Below are positions 23,099 to 32,021 of a stretch of DNA of 33,347 bases, piece by piece (the first letter of the stretch is position 1; every line of letters begins with the position of its first letter). The position numbers and the translations under genes are program-made. The DNA is from an uncultured Faecalibacterium sp. (lineage in GTDB: Bacteria > Bacillota > Clostridia > Oscillospirales > Ruminococcaceae): assembly GCA_934525845.1 (NCBI GenBank), contig CAKSZS010000027.1:1-33347 (forward strand), written 5' to 3'. The notes under the pieces are model-generated. The model did not search any database, was not told the DNA's origin, and worked only from the letters and a program-made list of their open reading frames with translations.

Positions 23099-24619
23099 AT
23101 GCAACTGAAACCTGAAGAAATCTCCAAGATCATCCGTGCGCAGATCAAGCATTATGAAAATGCCATCGAGCAGAGCGAGACCGGCACGGTCATTATGGTG
23201 GGCGACGGCATCGCCCGGGCCAGCGGTCTGGAAAAATGCATGGCAGGTGAGCTGCTCCAGTTTGACAACGGCGAATACGGCATGGCCCAGAACCTGGAGG
23301 AAAACACGGTCTCCATCGTTCTGCTCGGCTCCGACGTCGGCATCAAAGAGGGCAGCATCGTCAAGCGCACCGGCAAGGTCGTGTCCGTGCCGGTGGGCGA
23401 AGCCATGATCGGCCGCGTGGTCAACGCACTGGGCCAGCCCATTGACGGCGCAGGCCCCATCGAGACCACCGAGTACCGCGCCATTGAGAGCCGTGCGCCC
23501 GGCATCATCGAGCGCCAGCCCGTCAAGGAGCCGCTGCAGACCGGCATCAAGGCCATCGACTCCATGATCCCCATCGGCCGCGGCCAGCGTGAGCTGATCA
23601 TCGGTGACCGCCAGACCGGCAAGACCACCATCGCGTCCGATACCATCATCAACCAGAAGGGCAAGGACGTCATCTGCATTTACGTTGCCATCGGCCAGAA
23701 GCGCTCCACCGTGGCAAACCTGGTGCAGAGCCTGACCGAAGCCGGTGCCATGAGCTACACCATCGTGGTGTCCGCCACGGCCTCTGAGCTGTCGCCCCTG
23801 CAGTATATCGCACCTTATTCCGGCTGCGCCATGGGCGAGTACTTCATGCACCAGGGCAAGCACGTCCTGATCATCTACGATGACCTGTCCAAGCACGCCG
23901 TGGCCTACCGTGCCCTGTCCCTGCTGATCCGCCGTCCCCCGGGACGTGAAGCCTACCCCGGCGACGTGTTCTACCTGCATTCCCGTCTGCTGGAACGTGC
24001 GGCCAAGCTTTCCAACGAGCTGGGCGGCGGCAGCCTGACGGCGCTGCCCATCATCGAGACCCAGGCGGGCGATGTTTCCGCCTACATCCCGACGAACGTC
24101 ATTTCCATCACGGACGGTCAGATCTTCCTGGAGACCGAGCTGTTCCACTCCGGCGTCATGCCGGCCGTCAACCCCGGCATCTCGGTGTCCCGCGTCGGCG
24201 GCAACGCCCAGATCAAGGCGATGAAGAAGGTGGCCGGCACCCTGAAGCTGATCTACTCCCAGTACCGCGAGCTGCAGAGCTTTGCCCAGTTCGGCTCCGA
24301 TCTGGATGCCGACACCAAGGCTCGTCTGGCCCAGGGCGAACGCATCGTGGAAGTGCTCAAGCAGAACCGTTCCGCTCCCGTGGCGGTGGAAAAGCAGGTC
24401 GCCATCCTGTATGCCACCATTCACGATTACCTCGTGAAGGTCAAGGTGCCGGACGTGGCCGAGTACGAGAAGGGCCTGTACGAGTACCTGGACAACGATG
24501 CCGCAGGTGCCGCCGTCATGGAGACCATCCGCACCACCGGCAATCTGGACAAGGACACCGAGGAGCAGCTCAAGAGTGTGCTCACGGCCTATACCGACCG
24601 CTTTGTCAAGGCGCATTAA
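23099..24619 (+). CDS. atpA: ATP synthase F1 subunit alpha
   Basis: A 506-residue non-catalytic nucleotide-binding subunit of the F1 hexamer. It begins with the standard MQLKPEEISKIIRAQI, carries the Walker A GDRQTGKT near residue 170, DDLSKHAVAYR and the family signature PGREAYPGDVFYLHSRLLER. I chose the ATG at 23099 because it gives the usual alpha N-terminus; an in-frame TTG at 23078 would add seven residues. Neither start has a strong ribosome site (GGTGA only), which is odd for a subunit needed in three copies, and suggests coupling or an unusual initiation region. Confidence 0.96.
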   Translation: MQLKPEEISKIIRAQIKHYENAIEQSETGTVIMVGDGIARASGLEKCMAGELLQFDNGEYGMAQNLEENTVSIVLLGSDVGIKEGSIVKRTGKVVSVPVGEAMIGRVVNALGQPIDGAGPIETTEYRAIESRAPGIIERQPVKEPLQTGIKAIDSMIPIGRGQRELIIGDRQTGKTTIASDTIINQKGKDVICIYVAIGQKRSTVANLVQSLTEAGAMSYTIVVSATASELSPLQYIAPYSGCAMGEYFMHQGKHVLIIYDDLSKHAVAYRALSLLIRRPPGREAYPGDVFYLHSRLLERAAKLSNELGGGSLTALPIIETQAGDVSAYIPTNVISITDGQIFLETELFHSGVMPAVNPGISVSRVGGNAQIKAMKKVAGTLKLIYSQYRELQSFAQFGSDLDADTKARLAQGERIVEVLKQNRSAPVAVEKQVAILYATIHDYLVKVKVPDVAEYEKGLYEYLDNDAAGAAVMETIRTTGNLDKDTEEQLKSVLTAYTDRFVKAH

Positions 24620-24638
24620 AGGGAGGAGGCAGTAACGC

Positions 24639-25487
24639 ATGGCTGGTTCCATGAAGGACATCAAACTGCGCATCAAAAGCGTAGAGAGCACCATGCAGAT
24701 CACCAAGGCGATGGAATTGGTGGCTTCCTCCAAAATGCGCCGTGCCAAGGAGCGGGTCGAGCACAGCCGACCCTATTTTGAAACGCTGCACGAGACCCTG
24801 ACCAAGATCGCGGCGGCAGACCCCCGCGCCCGCAGTCCGTATCTGCGCCGGGCCGAGATCAAGCGCACCCTGCTCATCGTCATTGCAGGCGACCGCGGTC
24901 TGGCCGGCGGATACAATTCCAATGTGCTCAAGCTGGCACAGCAGGAAGCGGGCGACCATCTGGTGCTGCCCATCGGCAAGCGCTCCGCCGAATATTTCGC
25001 CCACCACGAAGTGCCCCTGTTCACGCAGGAGGTGCTGCTGGCGGCAGATATCACGGTGGGCGAGTGTTTCCAGCTGTCCCGCCAGATCACGGAAGGATAC
25101 CTCAAGGGCGAGTACGATGCGGTGAAGATCTGCTACACTCGGTTCGATTCCATGATGACCCAGACGGCCACCACTCTGGAGGTGCTGCCCCTGAGCATCG
25201 AGCCGACCGAACAGCAGAAGGCGGAAGCCCGTCGCAGTCAGATTTTGTACAAGCCCAGCAGCGAGGAAGTGTTCCGCGCGATCATCCCGGAATATGTGGC
25301 CGGCATCGTCTATGGTGCCGTGTGCGAAAGTGTGGCCAGTGAGCTGGCTGCCCGCCGCACCGCCATGGACGCCGCCACCAAGAACGCCGGCGAGATGATC
25401 GACCATCTCAATCTGTATTACAACCGTGCCCGTCAGGCTGCTATCACGCAGGAGATCACCGAGATCGTGGCCGGTGCGGAGATTTAA
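24639..25487 (+). CDS. atpG: ATP synthase F1 subunit gamma
   Basis: The 282-residue central rotor shaft. The N-terminal helix signature MKDIKLRIKSVESTMQITKA then MELVASSKMRRA, the GDRGLAGGYN block and the C-terminal signature AATKNAGEMIDHLNLYYNRA and RQAAITQEITEIVAG are all present. GGGAGGAGG lies nine bases before the ATG. It sits between atpA and atpD, as in the conserved order. Confidence 0.96.
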   Translation: MAGSMKDIKLRIKSVESTMQITKAMELVASSKMRRAKERVEHSRPYFETLHETLTKIAAADPRARSPYLRRAEIKRTLLIVIAGDRGLAGGYNSNVLKLAQQEAGDHLVLPIGKRSAEYFAHHEVPLFTQEVLLAADITVGECFQLSRQITEGYLKGEYDAVKICYTRFDSMMTQTATTLEVLPLSIEPTEQQKAEARRSQILYKPSSEEVFRAIIPEYVAGIVYGAVCESVASELAARRTAMDAATKNAGEMIDHLNLYYNRARQAAITQEITEIVAGAEI

Positions 25488-25515
25488 AACCTATCAAGAT
25501 AAGGAGTTGTAGCCT

Positions 25516-26910
25516 ATGTCCGAAAAACATATCGGCAAGGTGATCCAGGTCATTGGCCCGGTGCTGGACATCCAGTTCAAGGATGGCGAGCTGCCGGAGC
25601 TGCTCAACGCCATTGAGATCGACAACCACGGTGAAAAGCTGGTGGTCGAGGTGGCACAGCACACCGGTGACAACGTGGCGCGCTGCATCGCCATGAACAG
25701 CACCGATGGCCTGGTGCGCGGCACCGATGCCGTGGATACCGGCGAGTCCATCAAGGTGCCGGTGGGTGACCAGTGCCTGGGCCGCGTGTTCAACCTGCTG
25801 GGTGACCCGGTGGACAACAAGCCCGCCCCCGCCCCGGAAGCCTACTGGCCCATTCACCGCCCGGCCCCCAGCTACGAAGAGCAGCAGTCCACCACCGAGA
25901 TCCTGGAGACCGGCATCAAGGTCGTGGACCTGATCTGCCCCTACGCCAAGGGCGGCAAGATCGGCCTGTTCGGCGGTGCCGGTGTCGGCAAGACCGTTCT
26001 GATCCAGGAGCTGATCTATAACATCGCCACCGAGCACAACGGCTACTCGGTGTTCACCGGCGTCGGCGAGCGCACCCGTGAGGGCAACGACCTCTACGGC
26101 GAAATGACCGAGAGCGGCGTCATCAACAAGACGGCGCTGGTCTACGGCCAGATGAACGAGCCTCCCGGAGCCCGTATGCGCGTGGCACTGTCCGGCCTGA
26201 CCATGGCGGAGTATTTCCGCGATGTCAAGAACCAGGACGTGCTGCTCTTCATCGACAACATCTTCCGCTTCACCCAGGCCGGTTCTGAGGTGTCGGCTCT
26301 GCTGGGCCGTATGCCCTCCGCCGTCGGCTACCAGCCCACGCTGGCCACCGAGATGGGTGCTTTGCAGGAGCGCATCACCTCCACCCGCAAGGGTTCCATC
26401 ACCTCCGTTCAGGCCGTCTACGTTCCCGCCGACGACCTGACCGACCCGGCCCCTGCCACCACCTTCACCCATCTGGATGCCACCACGGTTCTGAGCCGTG
26501 ACATTGCATCCCAGGGCATCTACCCCGCTGTGGACCCGCTGGATTCCACCAGCCGCATCCTCAGCCCGGAGGTCGTGGGTCAGGAGCACTACGAGATCGC
26601 CCGCGCCGTCCAGAAGGTGCTGCAGCGCTACAAGGAGCTGCAGGACATCATCGCCATTATGGGCATGGACGAGCTGAGCGAAGAGGACAAGCGCACCGTC
26701 AGCCGCGCCCGCAAGGTGCAGCGCTTCCTGAGCCAGAGCTTCCATGTGGCGGAGCAGTTCACCGGTATGCCCGGTCAGTATGTGCCGCTGAAGGAGACCC
26801 TGCGCGGCTTCAGGATGATCCTGAACGGCGAGTGCGATGACCTGCCGGAGAGCGCCTTCCTGTTCGCGGGCACCATCGACGATGTGTTCGCCAAGGCGAA
26901 GAAAGGGTAA
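25516..26910 (+). CDS. atpD: ATP synthase F1 subunit beta
   Basis: A 464-residue catalytic subunit. Walker A GGAGVGKT starts at residue 153; GVGERTREGNDLY with the catalytic glutamate, the Walker B region VLLFIDNIFRFTQAGSE, and the DELSEED-loop version DELSEEDKRTV are visible. AAGGAG precedes the ATG. Only three bases separate it from atpC. It is a normal, intact F-type beta chain. Confidence 0.97.
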   Translation: MSEKHIGKVIQVIGPVLDIQFKDGELPELLNAIEIDNHGEKLVVEVAQHTGDNVARCIAMNSTDGLVRGTDAVDTGESIKVPVGDQCLGRVFNLLGDPVDNKPAPAPEAYWPIHRPAPSYEEQQSTTEILETGIKVVDLICPYAKGGKIGLFGGAGVGKTVLIQELIYNIATEHNGYSVFTGVGERTREGNDLYGEMTESGVINKTALVYGQMNEPPGARMRVALSGLTMAEYFRDVKNQDVLLFIDNIFRFTQAGSEVSALLGRMPSAVGYQPTLATEMGALQERITSTRKGSITSVQAVYVPADDLTDPAPATTFTHLDATTVLSRDIASQGIYPAVDPLDSTSRILSPEVVGQEHYEIARAVQKVLQRYKELQDIIAIMGMDELSEEDKRTVSRARKVQRFLSQSFHVAEQFTGMPGQYVPLKETLRGFRMILNGECDDLPESAFLFAGTIDDVFAKAKKG

Positions 26911-26913
26911 ACC

Positions 26914-27312
26914 ATGACGACCTTTCATCTGACGGTGGTCACGCCGGACGGCTGCGCCTTTGACGGGCAGGCCGAGCGAGTGGTCTGCCGCGCCATCGAC
27001 GGCGACCTGGCCATTCTGGCCAAGCACGGCGACTACTGCACGGCCCTGGGCATGGGCGAAGCCCACATCGTGGACGCCGACGGCCAGCGCCGCCGCGCCG
27101 CCTGCATGGGCGGGATGCTCAGCGTGCTGGATGGGGAAGTGCGTCTGGTGGCCACCACCTGGGAGTGGGCAGAGGACATCGACCAGGCCCGCGCCGAGGC
27201 GTCCAAGAAACGCGCCGAAGAAATTCTGGCGCAGAAGAACCTGGACAAGCGCGACTATGAGCTGGCGCAGGCCCGCCTGAAGCGCGCGCTGGTGCGCACC
27301 TCCATCCACTGA
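26914..27312 (+). CDS. atpC: ATP synthase F1 subunit epsilon
   Basis: A 132-residue central-stalk subunit and intrinsic inhibitor. The N-terminal beta sandwich (FHLTVVTPDGCAFDG, GDLAILAKHGDY) and a C-terminal two-helix region rich in Ala, Arg and Lys are recognisable. The ribosome site AAAGGG lies at the very end of atpD, so translation is coupled. It ends the operon just before a bidirectional terminator. Confidence 0.93.
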   Translation: MTTFHLTVVTPDGCAFDGQAERVVCRAIDGDLAILAKHGDYCTALGMGEAHIVDADGQRRRAACMGGMLSVLDGEVRLVATTWEWAEDIDQARAEASKKRAEEILAQKNLDKRDYELAQARLKRALVRTSIH

Positions 27313-27332
27313 ATCCCGCAATAAGCAACCGA

Positions 27333-27369
27333 AAAAGGGGCTGTTTCCGTTTTGGAAACAGCCCCTTTT
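27333..27369. terminator. Bidirectional terminator between atpC and udk
   Basis: A perfect 16-bp stem, AAAAGGGGCTGTTTCC (27333-27348) with its complement (27354-27369) and a five-base loop. The TTTT at each 3' side serves both strands: it ends the atp operon on plus and the uridine kinase gene on minus. Confidence 0.95.
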
Positions 27370-27391
27370 GGTCAGGTACCTGAAAAAATCA

Positions 27392-28021
27392 TTACCGCAT
27401 ATTCGCCTTTTCGATCAGGGTGCGGATGTGGTGGGCCAACATCTCGACCGCAACGCTGTTTTCGCCGCCGTTGGGCACGATGATGTCTGCGCAGCGCTTG
27501 CTGGGTTCCACAAAGGCATTGTGCATCGGCTTGACGGTGTGCAGATACTGGTCGATGACGCTTTCCAGGGAGCGGCCGCGTTCCTTCACATCCCGTTCCA
27601 GACGGCGCAGGATGCGTTCATCGGCATCGGTGTCCACAAAGATCTTGTAGTCGAACATGGCGCACAACTCCGGCTCCACAAAAGGCAGGATGCCTTCCAC
27701 AATGAGCACCGGGGCCGGCTCGATGTGCTGCACCTTGTCACTGCGGTTGTGGTTGGCGTAATCGTACACCGGGCAGTCGATGGCGCGGCCGGCCTTCAGC
27801 TCCTGCAGGTGGTAGATCAGCAGGGCATTGTCAAAGGCATCCGGATGGTCGTAGTTCAGCTTGCAGCGCTCCTCAAAGGGCAGCTCATCGTGACGCTTGT
27901 AGTAGCTGTCGTGGGAGATCAGGCGCACCTCGTTTTCGCCGAAATGTGCCCGGAGCCGTTTTGCAAGGGTGGTCTTGCCGCTGCCGGAACCGCCTGCGAT
28001 GCCGATGATCAGATTGTTCAT
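27392..28021 (-). CDS. udk: Uridine kinase
   Basis: A 209-residue nucleoside kinase of the pyrimidine salvage pathway, phosphorylating uridine or cytidine with ATP or GTP. The P-loop GGSGSGKT (10-17), the SHDSYYK uridine-site motif, NYDHPDAFD and PVYDYANHNRS, and VLIVEGIL with the following FVDTDADERILRRLERD block are all family hallmarks. AGGAGG lies 11 bases before the ATG. It is convergent with atpC and divergent from the peptidase gene. It appears monocistronic. Confidence 0.94.
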   Translation of the reverse strand: MNNLIIGIAGGSGSGKTTLAKRLRAHFGENEVRLISHDSYYKRHDELPFEERCKLNYDHPDAFDNALLIYHLQELKAGRAIDCPVYDYANHNRSDKVQHIEPAPVLIVEGILPFVEPELCAMFDYKIFVDTDADERILRRLERDVKERGRSLESVIDQYLHTVKPMHNAFVEPSKRCADIIVPNGGENSVAVEMLAHHIRTLIEKANMR

Positions 28022-28059
28022 ATGTGTGAGATCCTCCTGCGCAAATCTGCCGCTTTTGG

Positions 28060-28088
28060 TGGAAAAAACGGCGGAAATCGATTATAAT
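28060..28088 (+). promoter_or_regulatory. Promoter of the peptidase-HAD-cardiolipin synthase group
   Basis: TGGAAA (28060-28065), a 17-base spacer and a perfect TATAAT (28083-28088). Transcription should start near 28095, giving a leader of about 110 bases. ATTATAAT is self-complementary, so the same box could serve the divergent udk gene, though no good -35 is seen on that side. Confidence 0.7.
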
Positions 28089-28207
28089 AGAACCAACGTT
28101 CCGTGCCGCCTGCGGTCATGCGCCGCCGGATGGCATTTGATTACTCACATCATAACACAAATCGCACCGTTTTGACAGCCCGCAGACGGTTTTGCAGGAG
28201 GATTTTT

Positions 28208-28822
28208 ATGAAAAAGCTCATTTTGGCACCCTGTCTGGATCAGACGGTGCGCTGGGTCAACGGCTGCGAAAGCGTCAGCGCGGTGATGCTCCTGCGGACG
28301 GTGGGCGTTTCCATCGAGCCGGATGCCTTTATCGCGCAGGACCTGCCCAAGGCCTCTTTGGAAGAGAGGAATGGGGTGCTCTGCGGCCCGGACCCGCACG
28401 GGACCTATGCCGGGGACCCTTGTGACCCCACCGGCTTCGGCTGTTATGCACCCTGCATCGTGCAGGCGGTGCAGCACGCGCTGGACCGCACCGGTGCGGC
28501 GGACTGCTTCGAAGTGGTGGACGAGACCGGCACCCCGGCGGAAGAGCTGTGCCGGTACATCGATGCCGGTCTGCCGGTGGTGTTCTGGACCACGCTGGAC
28601 TTTGAACCGGCTCCCAGGGGCGAGACCCGCTGGCAGCTGCCGGACGGCACGGACTTTGCCTGGCGCAATGGAGAACACTGCGTGCTGCTGGTGGGCTACG
28701 ATGCGGACCACTACTGGTTCAACGATCCCCACGGCAAGGGGCTGTGCAGGGTGCCCAAAGCGCAGGCAGAGCAGTGCCATGCCCTGCAGGGAGACTATGC
28801 CGTGGCCCTGCGCCGCCGGTGA
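28208..28822 (+). CDS. C39-like (YvpB-type) cysteine peptidase family protein
   Basis: A 204-residue papain-like protein of the Peptidase_C39_2 group. The NGCESVSAVMLLRTVG block gives catalytic Cys20, Gln12 could form the oxyanion hole, GEHCVLLVGYD gives His157, and FNDPHG supplies the third residue (Asn172 or Asp173). Most relatives are exported, but this one begins MKKLILAPCLDQ, directly in the fold, without a signal peptide or membrane helix. AGGAGGA precedes the ATG at 28208; upstream in-frame ATGs lack ribosome sites. The substrate is unknown. A HAD phosphatase gene follows 98 bases later. Confidence 0.82.
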   Translation: MKKLILAPCLDQTVRWVNGCESVSAVMLLRTVGVSIEPDAFIAQDLPKASLEERNGVLCGPDPHGTYAGDPCDPTGFGCYAPCIVQAVQHALDRTGAADCFEVVDETGTPAEELCRYIDAGLPVVFWTTLDFEPAPRGETRWQLPDGTDFAWRNGEHCVLLVGYDADHYWFNDPHGKGLCRVPKAQAEQCHALQGDYAVALRRR

Positions 28823-28920
28823 CGTTTTTTTCGCACTGCCTGGGCAAATCCTTCCTACCCAAGAAAGCGGATTTCTGCGATACTGGAATCACAAGAATTT
28901 TTGCAGGAGGACACAAGACC

Positions 28921-29754
28921 ATGGGAAAAATCTTACTGATCGACATTGACGGCACGTTGGTGGACTACGAGAACCGCCTGCCCGCTTCCGCAGTGGATGC
29001 CATCCGCAAGGCGCGGGCCAACGGCCACAAGGTGTATCTGTGCAGCGGCCGCAGCAAGGCCGAGAACAAGCAGGAGATCTGGAACATCGGCATCGACGGC
29101 TACATCGGCGGCAACGGCAGCTATGTGGAGTCGGACGGCGTGGTGGTGATGCACCAGCTCATCACGGCGGACCAGTGCCGCCGCATCGTGGACTGGCTGA
29201 ACGCCCGGGGCCTGGAATTCTACCTGGAGAGCAACAACGGCCTGTTTGCCAGCCGCACCTTCAAGGACGTGGCGGTGCGCATCATGGCAGAGTACAGCCG
29301 CCGCAAGGGCCGCGATGCCCGCACCGACATCTCTTATCAGGAAGCCTTCCCCGGCATGATCTGGGACGGGGAGCTGTACCGCGACGATCTGAACAAGATC
29401 AGCTATGTGCTGCACAGCTATCAGGATGCTCTGGACGCCCAGGAAGCTTTCCCCGAGATGCAGCACGGCACCTGGGGCGGCGCCGGGGAGACCGCACTGT
29501 TCGGCGATATGGGCGTAAAGAACATCACCAAGGCCCACGCCGTGGAGACCCTGCTGGTCCATCTGGGAGCCGACCGGGCGGATACCATCGCTTTCGGGGA
29601 TGCCAAGGTGGATATCCCCATGTTTGAAGCCTGCGCCTACGGCGTAGCGATGGGCAGCGGCGGCGAGGAGATCAAGGCCGCCGCCGATTATGTGACCACC
29701 GATGTGGACAAGGACGGTCTGTACAACGCCTTTGCCCATCTGGGTCTGATCTGA
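28921..29754 (+). CDS. Cof-type HAD-IIB family phosphatase
   Basis: A 277-residue HAD hydrolase of the Cof/YidA group, typically cytosolic phosphatases acting on sugar phosphates or cofactor precursors. Motif I is LLIDIDGTLVDYENRL (nucleophile Asp8, acid Asp10), motif II LCSGRS, motif III Lys in KNITKA, and motif IV AFGDAKVDIPMF. A large C2 cap lies between. AGGAGGAC sits nine bases before the ATG. Cardiolipin synthase follows after 16 bases, so the two are probably co-transcribed. The exact substrate cannot be told from sequence. Confidence 0.92.
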   Translation: MGKILLIDIDGTLVDYENRLPASAVDAIRKARANGHKVYLCSGRSKAENKQEIWNIGIDGYIGGNGSYVESDGVVVMHQLITADQCRRIVDWLNARGLEFYLESNNGLFASRTFKDVAVRIMAEYSRRKGRDARTDISYQEAFPGMIWDGELYRDDLNKISYVLHSYQDALDAQEAFPEMQHGTWGGAGETALFGDMGVKNITKAHAVETLLVHLGADRADTIAFGDAKVDIPMFEACAYGVAMGSGGEEIKAAADYVTTDVDKDGLYNAFAHLGLI

Positions 29755-29770
29755 CAACAAAGGAGCCGCC

Positions 29771-31390
29771 ATGCAAACCGAACAGCTGCAGCAGAATATG
29801 AAGGAAAAGGTCAAAGTGTTTGAGGACGGCGGCATCCGTCTGCTCAAAAAAGGGCAAAGCGGGCTGGTGCACGCCATTTTCAGCCGCTTTGGGCTGGTTC
29901 TGGTGCTGCTGCTCCTGCAGTTCGGCGGGCTGTTTGCCCTGCTGCGCTGGTTCGGCGGGCTGCTGCCCCACTACCTGGGCGGTACGGCGCTGGTCACGGC
30001 CTCCATGGTGTGCTACCTGCTGAACCTCGACATGGACAACAGCGTGCGCATCACCTGGCTGGTGGTCATTGCGGTGCTGCCGGTGCTGGGCGTGCCGCTG
30101 TTCTTCTATACGAAAGCGGACATCGGCCACAACGCGCTGAAAAAGCGGCTCATCGATCTGGAAAGCCAGACCCGCGCCCAGCTGCCCCAGCCGGAACAGG
30201 TGGAGCGGCGTTTGCAGGAGGACTGCCCGGGCGCGGCGTCGCTGGCACGGTATCTGCGGGGCCGGGGCGGCGGGTTCCCGGTGTATGAGAACACCGCCGT
30301 GACCTACTTCAACGGCGGCGAAGCCAAGTTCGAGGAGCTTCTGCGCCAGCTGGAGACCGCAGAGCACTACATTTTTCTGGAATACTTCATCGTGGACGAG
30401 GGCCTGATGTGGGGCCGCATCCTGGAAGTGCTGGCCCGCAAAGCCGCCAAAGGGGTGGACGTGCGGGTCATGTACGACGGAACCTGCGAGTTTTCCACCC
30501 TGCCCCGGGATTACCCAAAGCGGCTGGAAGCCCTGGGCATCCGGTGCAAGGTGTTCTCGCCGGTCACGCCCTTTGTGTCCACCCACTACAACTACCGCGA
30601 CCACCGCAAAATTCTGGTCATTGACGGCCGGGTGGGCTTTACCGGCGGCGTGAATCTGGCGGACGAGTACATCAACCATGTCCAGAAGTACGGCCGCTGG
30701 AAGGATGCCGCCGTCATGCTGGAAGGCGAGGGCGTGCGCTCCATGACGGCGCTGTTTTTGCAGATGTGGTGCATTCTGCAGGAGCCGGAGTTTGAGCAGT
30801 TTTTGTCCCGGCCCATCCCGGCGGCGGCCCACGCCAGAGGGTTCGTGGTGCCCTATGGGGACTGCCCGCTGGACGGGGAACGGGTGGGCGAAATGGTGTA
30901 CATGGACCTGCTCAACCGGGCACAGAAGTATGTGCACATCATCACGCCCTATCTGATCCTGGACGGCGAGCTGGAAACGGCGCTGCGGTTCGCGGCAGAG
31001 CGCGGCGTGGACGTGCATCTGATCCTGCCCGGGGTGCCGGACAAGAAATTCGCCTATGCACTGGCCAAGACCCATTACAAAGCGCTGCTCTCGTCCGGCG
31101 TGAAGATCAGCGAATGGACGCCGGGCTTCACACACGCAAAGCTCGTGGTGGCAGACGGCGTGGAAGCCGTGGTGGGTACCATCAATCTGGACTACCGCAG
31201 CCTGTACCACCACTTTGAAAATGCGGTCTGGATGCGCAAAGCGGACGGCATCCGGAACATGGAAGCGGATTTTCAGGCCACGCTGGCCCAATGCCGCACC
31301 ATTGAGCCGACCCGGCAGAGCATCTGGCAGGGCAAAACGCTCCTGCGCCTGATGGGTCTGGTGCTGAAGGTCATTGCACCGCTGATGTGA
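29771..31390 (+). CDS. cls: Cardiolipin synthase (two-HKD phospholipase D type)
   Basis: A 539-residue membrane enzyme that joins two phosphatidylglycerols into cardiolipin. About three hydrophobic helices (38-60, 68-85 and 92-113) precede two catalytic phospholipase D motifs: YRDHRKILVIDGRVGFTGG (His278) and FTHAKLVVADGVEAVVGT (His455). Lys and the downstream Asp are present in both, so it should be active. AAAGGAG lies six bases before the ATG. It is the last gene of its unit and is followed by an inverted-repeat element that could act as a transcription end. Confidence 0.93.
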   Translation: MQTEQLQQNMKEKVKVFEDGGIRLLKKGQSGLVHAIFSRFGLVLVLLLLQFGGLFALLRWFGGLLPHYLGGTALVTASMVCYLLNLDMDNSVRITWLVVIAVLPVLGVPLFFYTKADIGHNALKKRLIDLESQTRAQLPQPEQVERRLQEDCPGAASLARYLRGRGGGFPVYENTAVTYFNGGEAKFEELLRQLETAEHYIFLEYFIVDEGLMWGRILEVLARKAAKGVDVRVMYDGTCEFSTLPRDYPKRLEALGIRCKVFSPVTPFVSTHYNYRDHRKILVIDGRVGFTGGVNLADEYINHVQKYGRWKDAAVMLEGEGVRSMTALFLQMWCILQEPEFEQFLSRPIPAAAHARGFVVPYGDCPLDGERVGEMVYMDLLNRAQKYVHIITPYLILDGELETALRFAAERGVDVHLILPGVPDKKFAYALAKTHYKALLSSGVKISEWTPGFTHAKLVVADGVEAVVGTINLDYRSLYHHFENAVWMRKADGIRNMEADFQATLAQCRTIEPTRQSIWQGKTLLRLMGLVLKVIAPLM

Positions 31391-31398
31391 AGAAAACA

Positions 31399-31525
31399 GA
31401 ACTCCTTCCGTCGCCTTCGGCGACAGCTCCCTCGTAGAGGGAGCCTTTGACAGCCGGTAAGTTTTCCGCACTGCCCAAGGCCCCATCTTCGAGGGGGCTG
31501 TCTGCGAAGCAGACTGGGGGAGTTC
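31399..31525. repeat. MITE/REP-like inverted-repeat element, copy B
   Basis: Arms of 47 bases (31399-31445 and 31479-31525) match as inverted repeats at about three quarters of positions, starting GAACTCC and ending GGAGTTC. Each contains sub-palindromes such as GTCGCCTTCGGCGAC and CCCTC-GAGGG. The 33-base centre carries TTTGACAG and AAGTTTTC, nearly the same as the centre of the element at 19685-19826. It lies nine bases after the cls stop. Confidence 0.75.
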
Positions 31526-31534
31526 TTTCGCATA

Positions 31535-31568
31535 CAAAAAGGCCCGCTGCCTTACGACAGCGGGCCTT
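31535..31568 (-). terminator. Terminator of the zinc-ribbon gene
   Basis: On the minus strand, AAGGCCCGCTG pairs perfectly with CAGCGGGCCTT (arms 31558-31568 and 31539-31549), followed by TTTG. It lies 29 bases after the stop at 31598. Confidence 0.88.
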
Positions 31569-31597
31569 CGATTACCGATTTAACGTAAAATCAGCGC

Positions 31598-31885
31598 TTA
31601 GTTCTGCTTCATGCGAGCGAAGCAGTCAGAGCAGTAGACCGGACGGTCCTCACGGGGCTGGAAGGGAACCTTGCAAGCCTTGCCGCAAGCTGCGCAGACA
31701 GCGTCGAACATCTGACGCTCACCGCTGTTGCTGCGTGCGCCGCCGTTCTTGCGGGCGTCACGGCAGGGCTTGCAGCGCTGGGGCTGGTTCTCGAAGCCGC
31801 GAGATGCGTAGAACTCCTGCTCACCAGCAGTCCAAACAAACTCCTTACCGCAGTCCTTGCAAACTAAAGTCTTGTCTTCGAACAT
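31598..31885 (-). CDS. Small zinc-ribbon domain protein
   Basis: A 95-residue protein with two Cys4 modules. The first is LVCKDCGKEFVWTAGEQEFY with its partner CKPC, matching the PF13451-type zinc-ribbon group; the second is CAACGKACKVPFQP with YCSDC. Such proteins are common in Clostridia, are probably nucleic-acid or protein binding, and have no established role. There is no signal peptide. AGAGGAGA lies before the ATG at 31885. It stands alone, with a perfect TTGACA promoter about 135 bases upstream and its own terminator. Confidence 0.85.
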   Translation of the reverse strand: MFEDKTLVCKDCGKEFVWTAGEQEFYASRGFENQPQRCKPCRDARKNGGARSNSGERQMFDAVCAACGKACKVPFQPREDRPVYCSDCFARMKQN

Positions 31886-32021
31886 AGTAGTATCTCCTCT
31901 TTGTCAGTTCTTGCCCGCGGAAGGATTATAACCATACCTTTGGTTTTTGGGGACCATCGCGCTGATCAGTTAGCTTACCAGGGGCTTGAAGAATAAATAT
32001 CCTCGGATTGAGGACTTTTCT

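Noticed and set aside
28103..28207. Longer N-terminus for the C39-like peptidase from upstream in-frame ATGs
   Set aside because: The extra residues are Arg-rich, not signal-like, and lack a ribosome site, while AGGAGGA lies ideally before the ATG at 28208.
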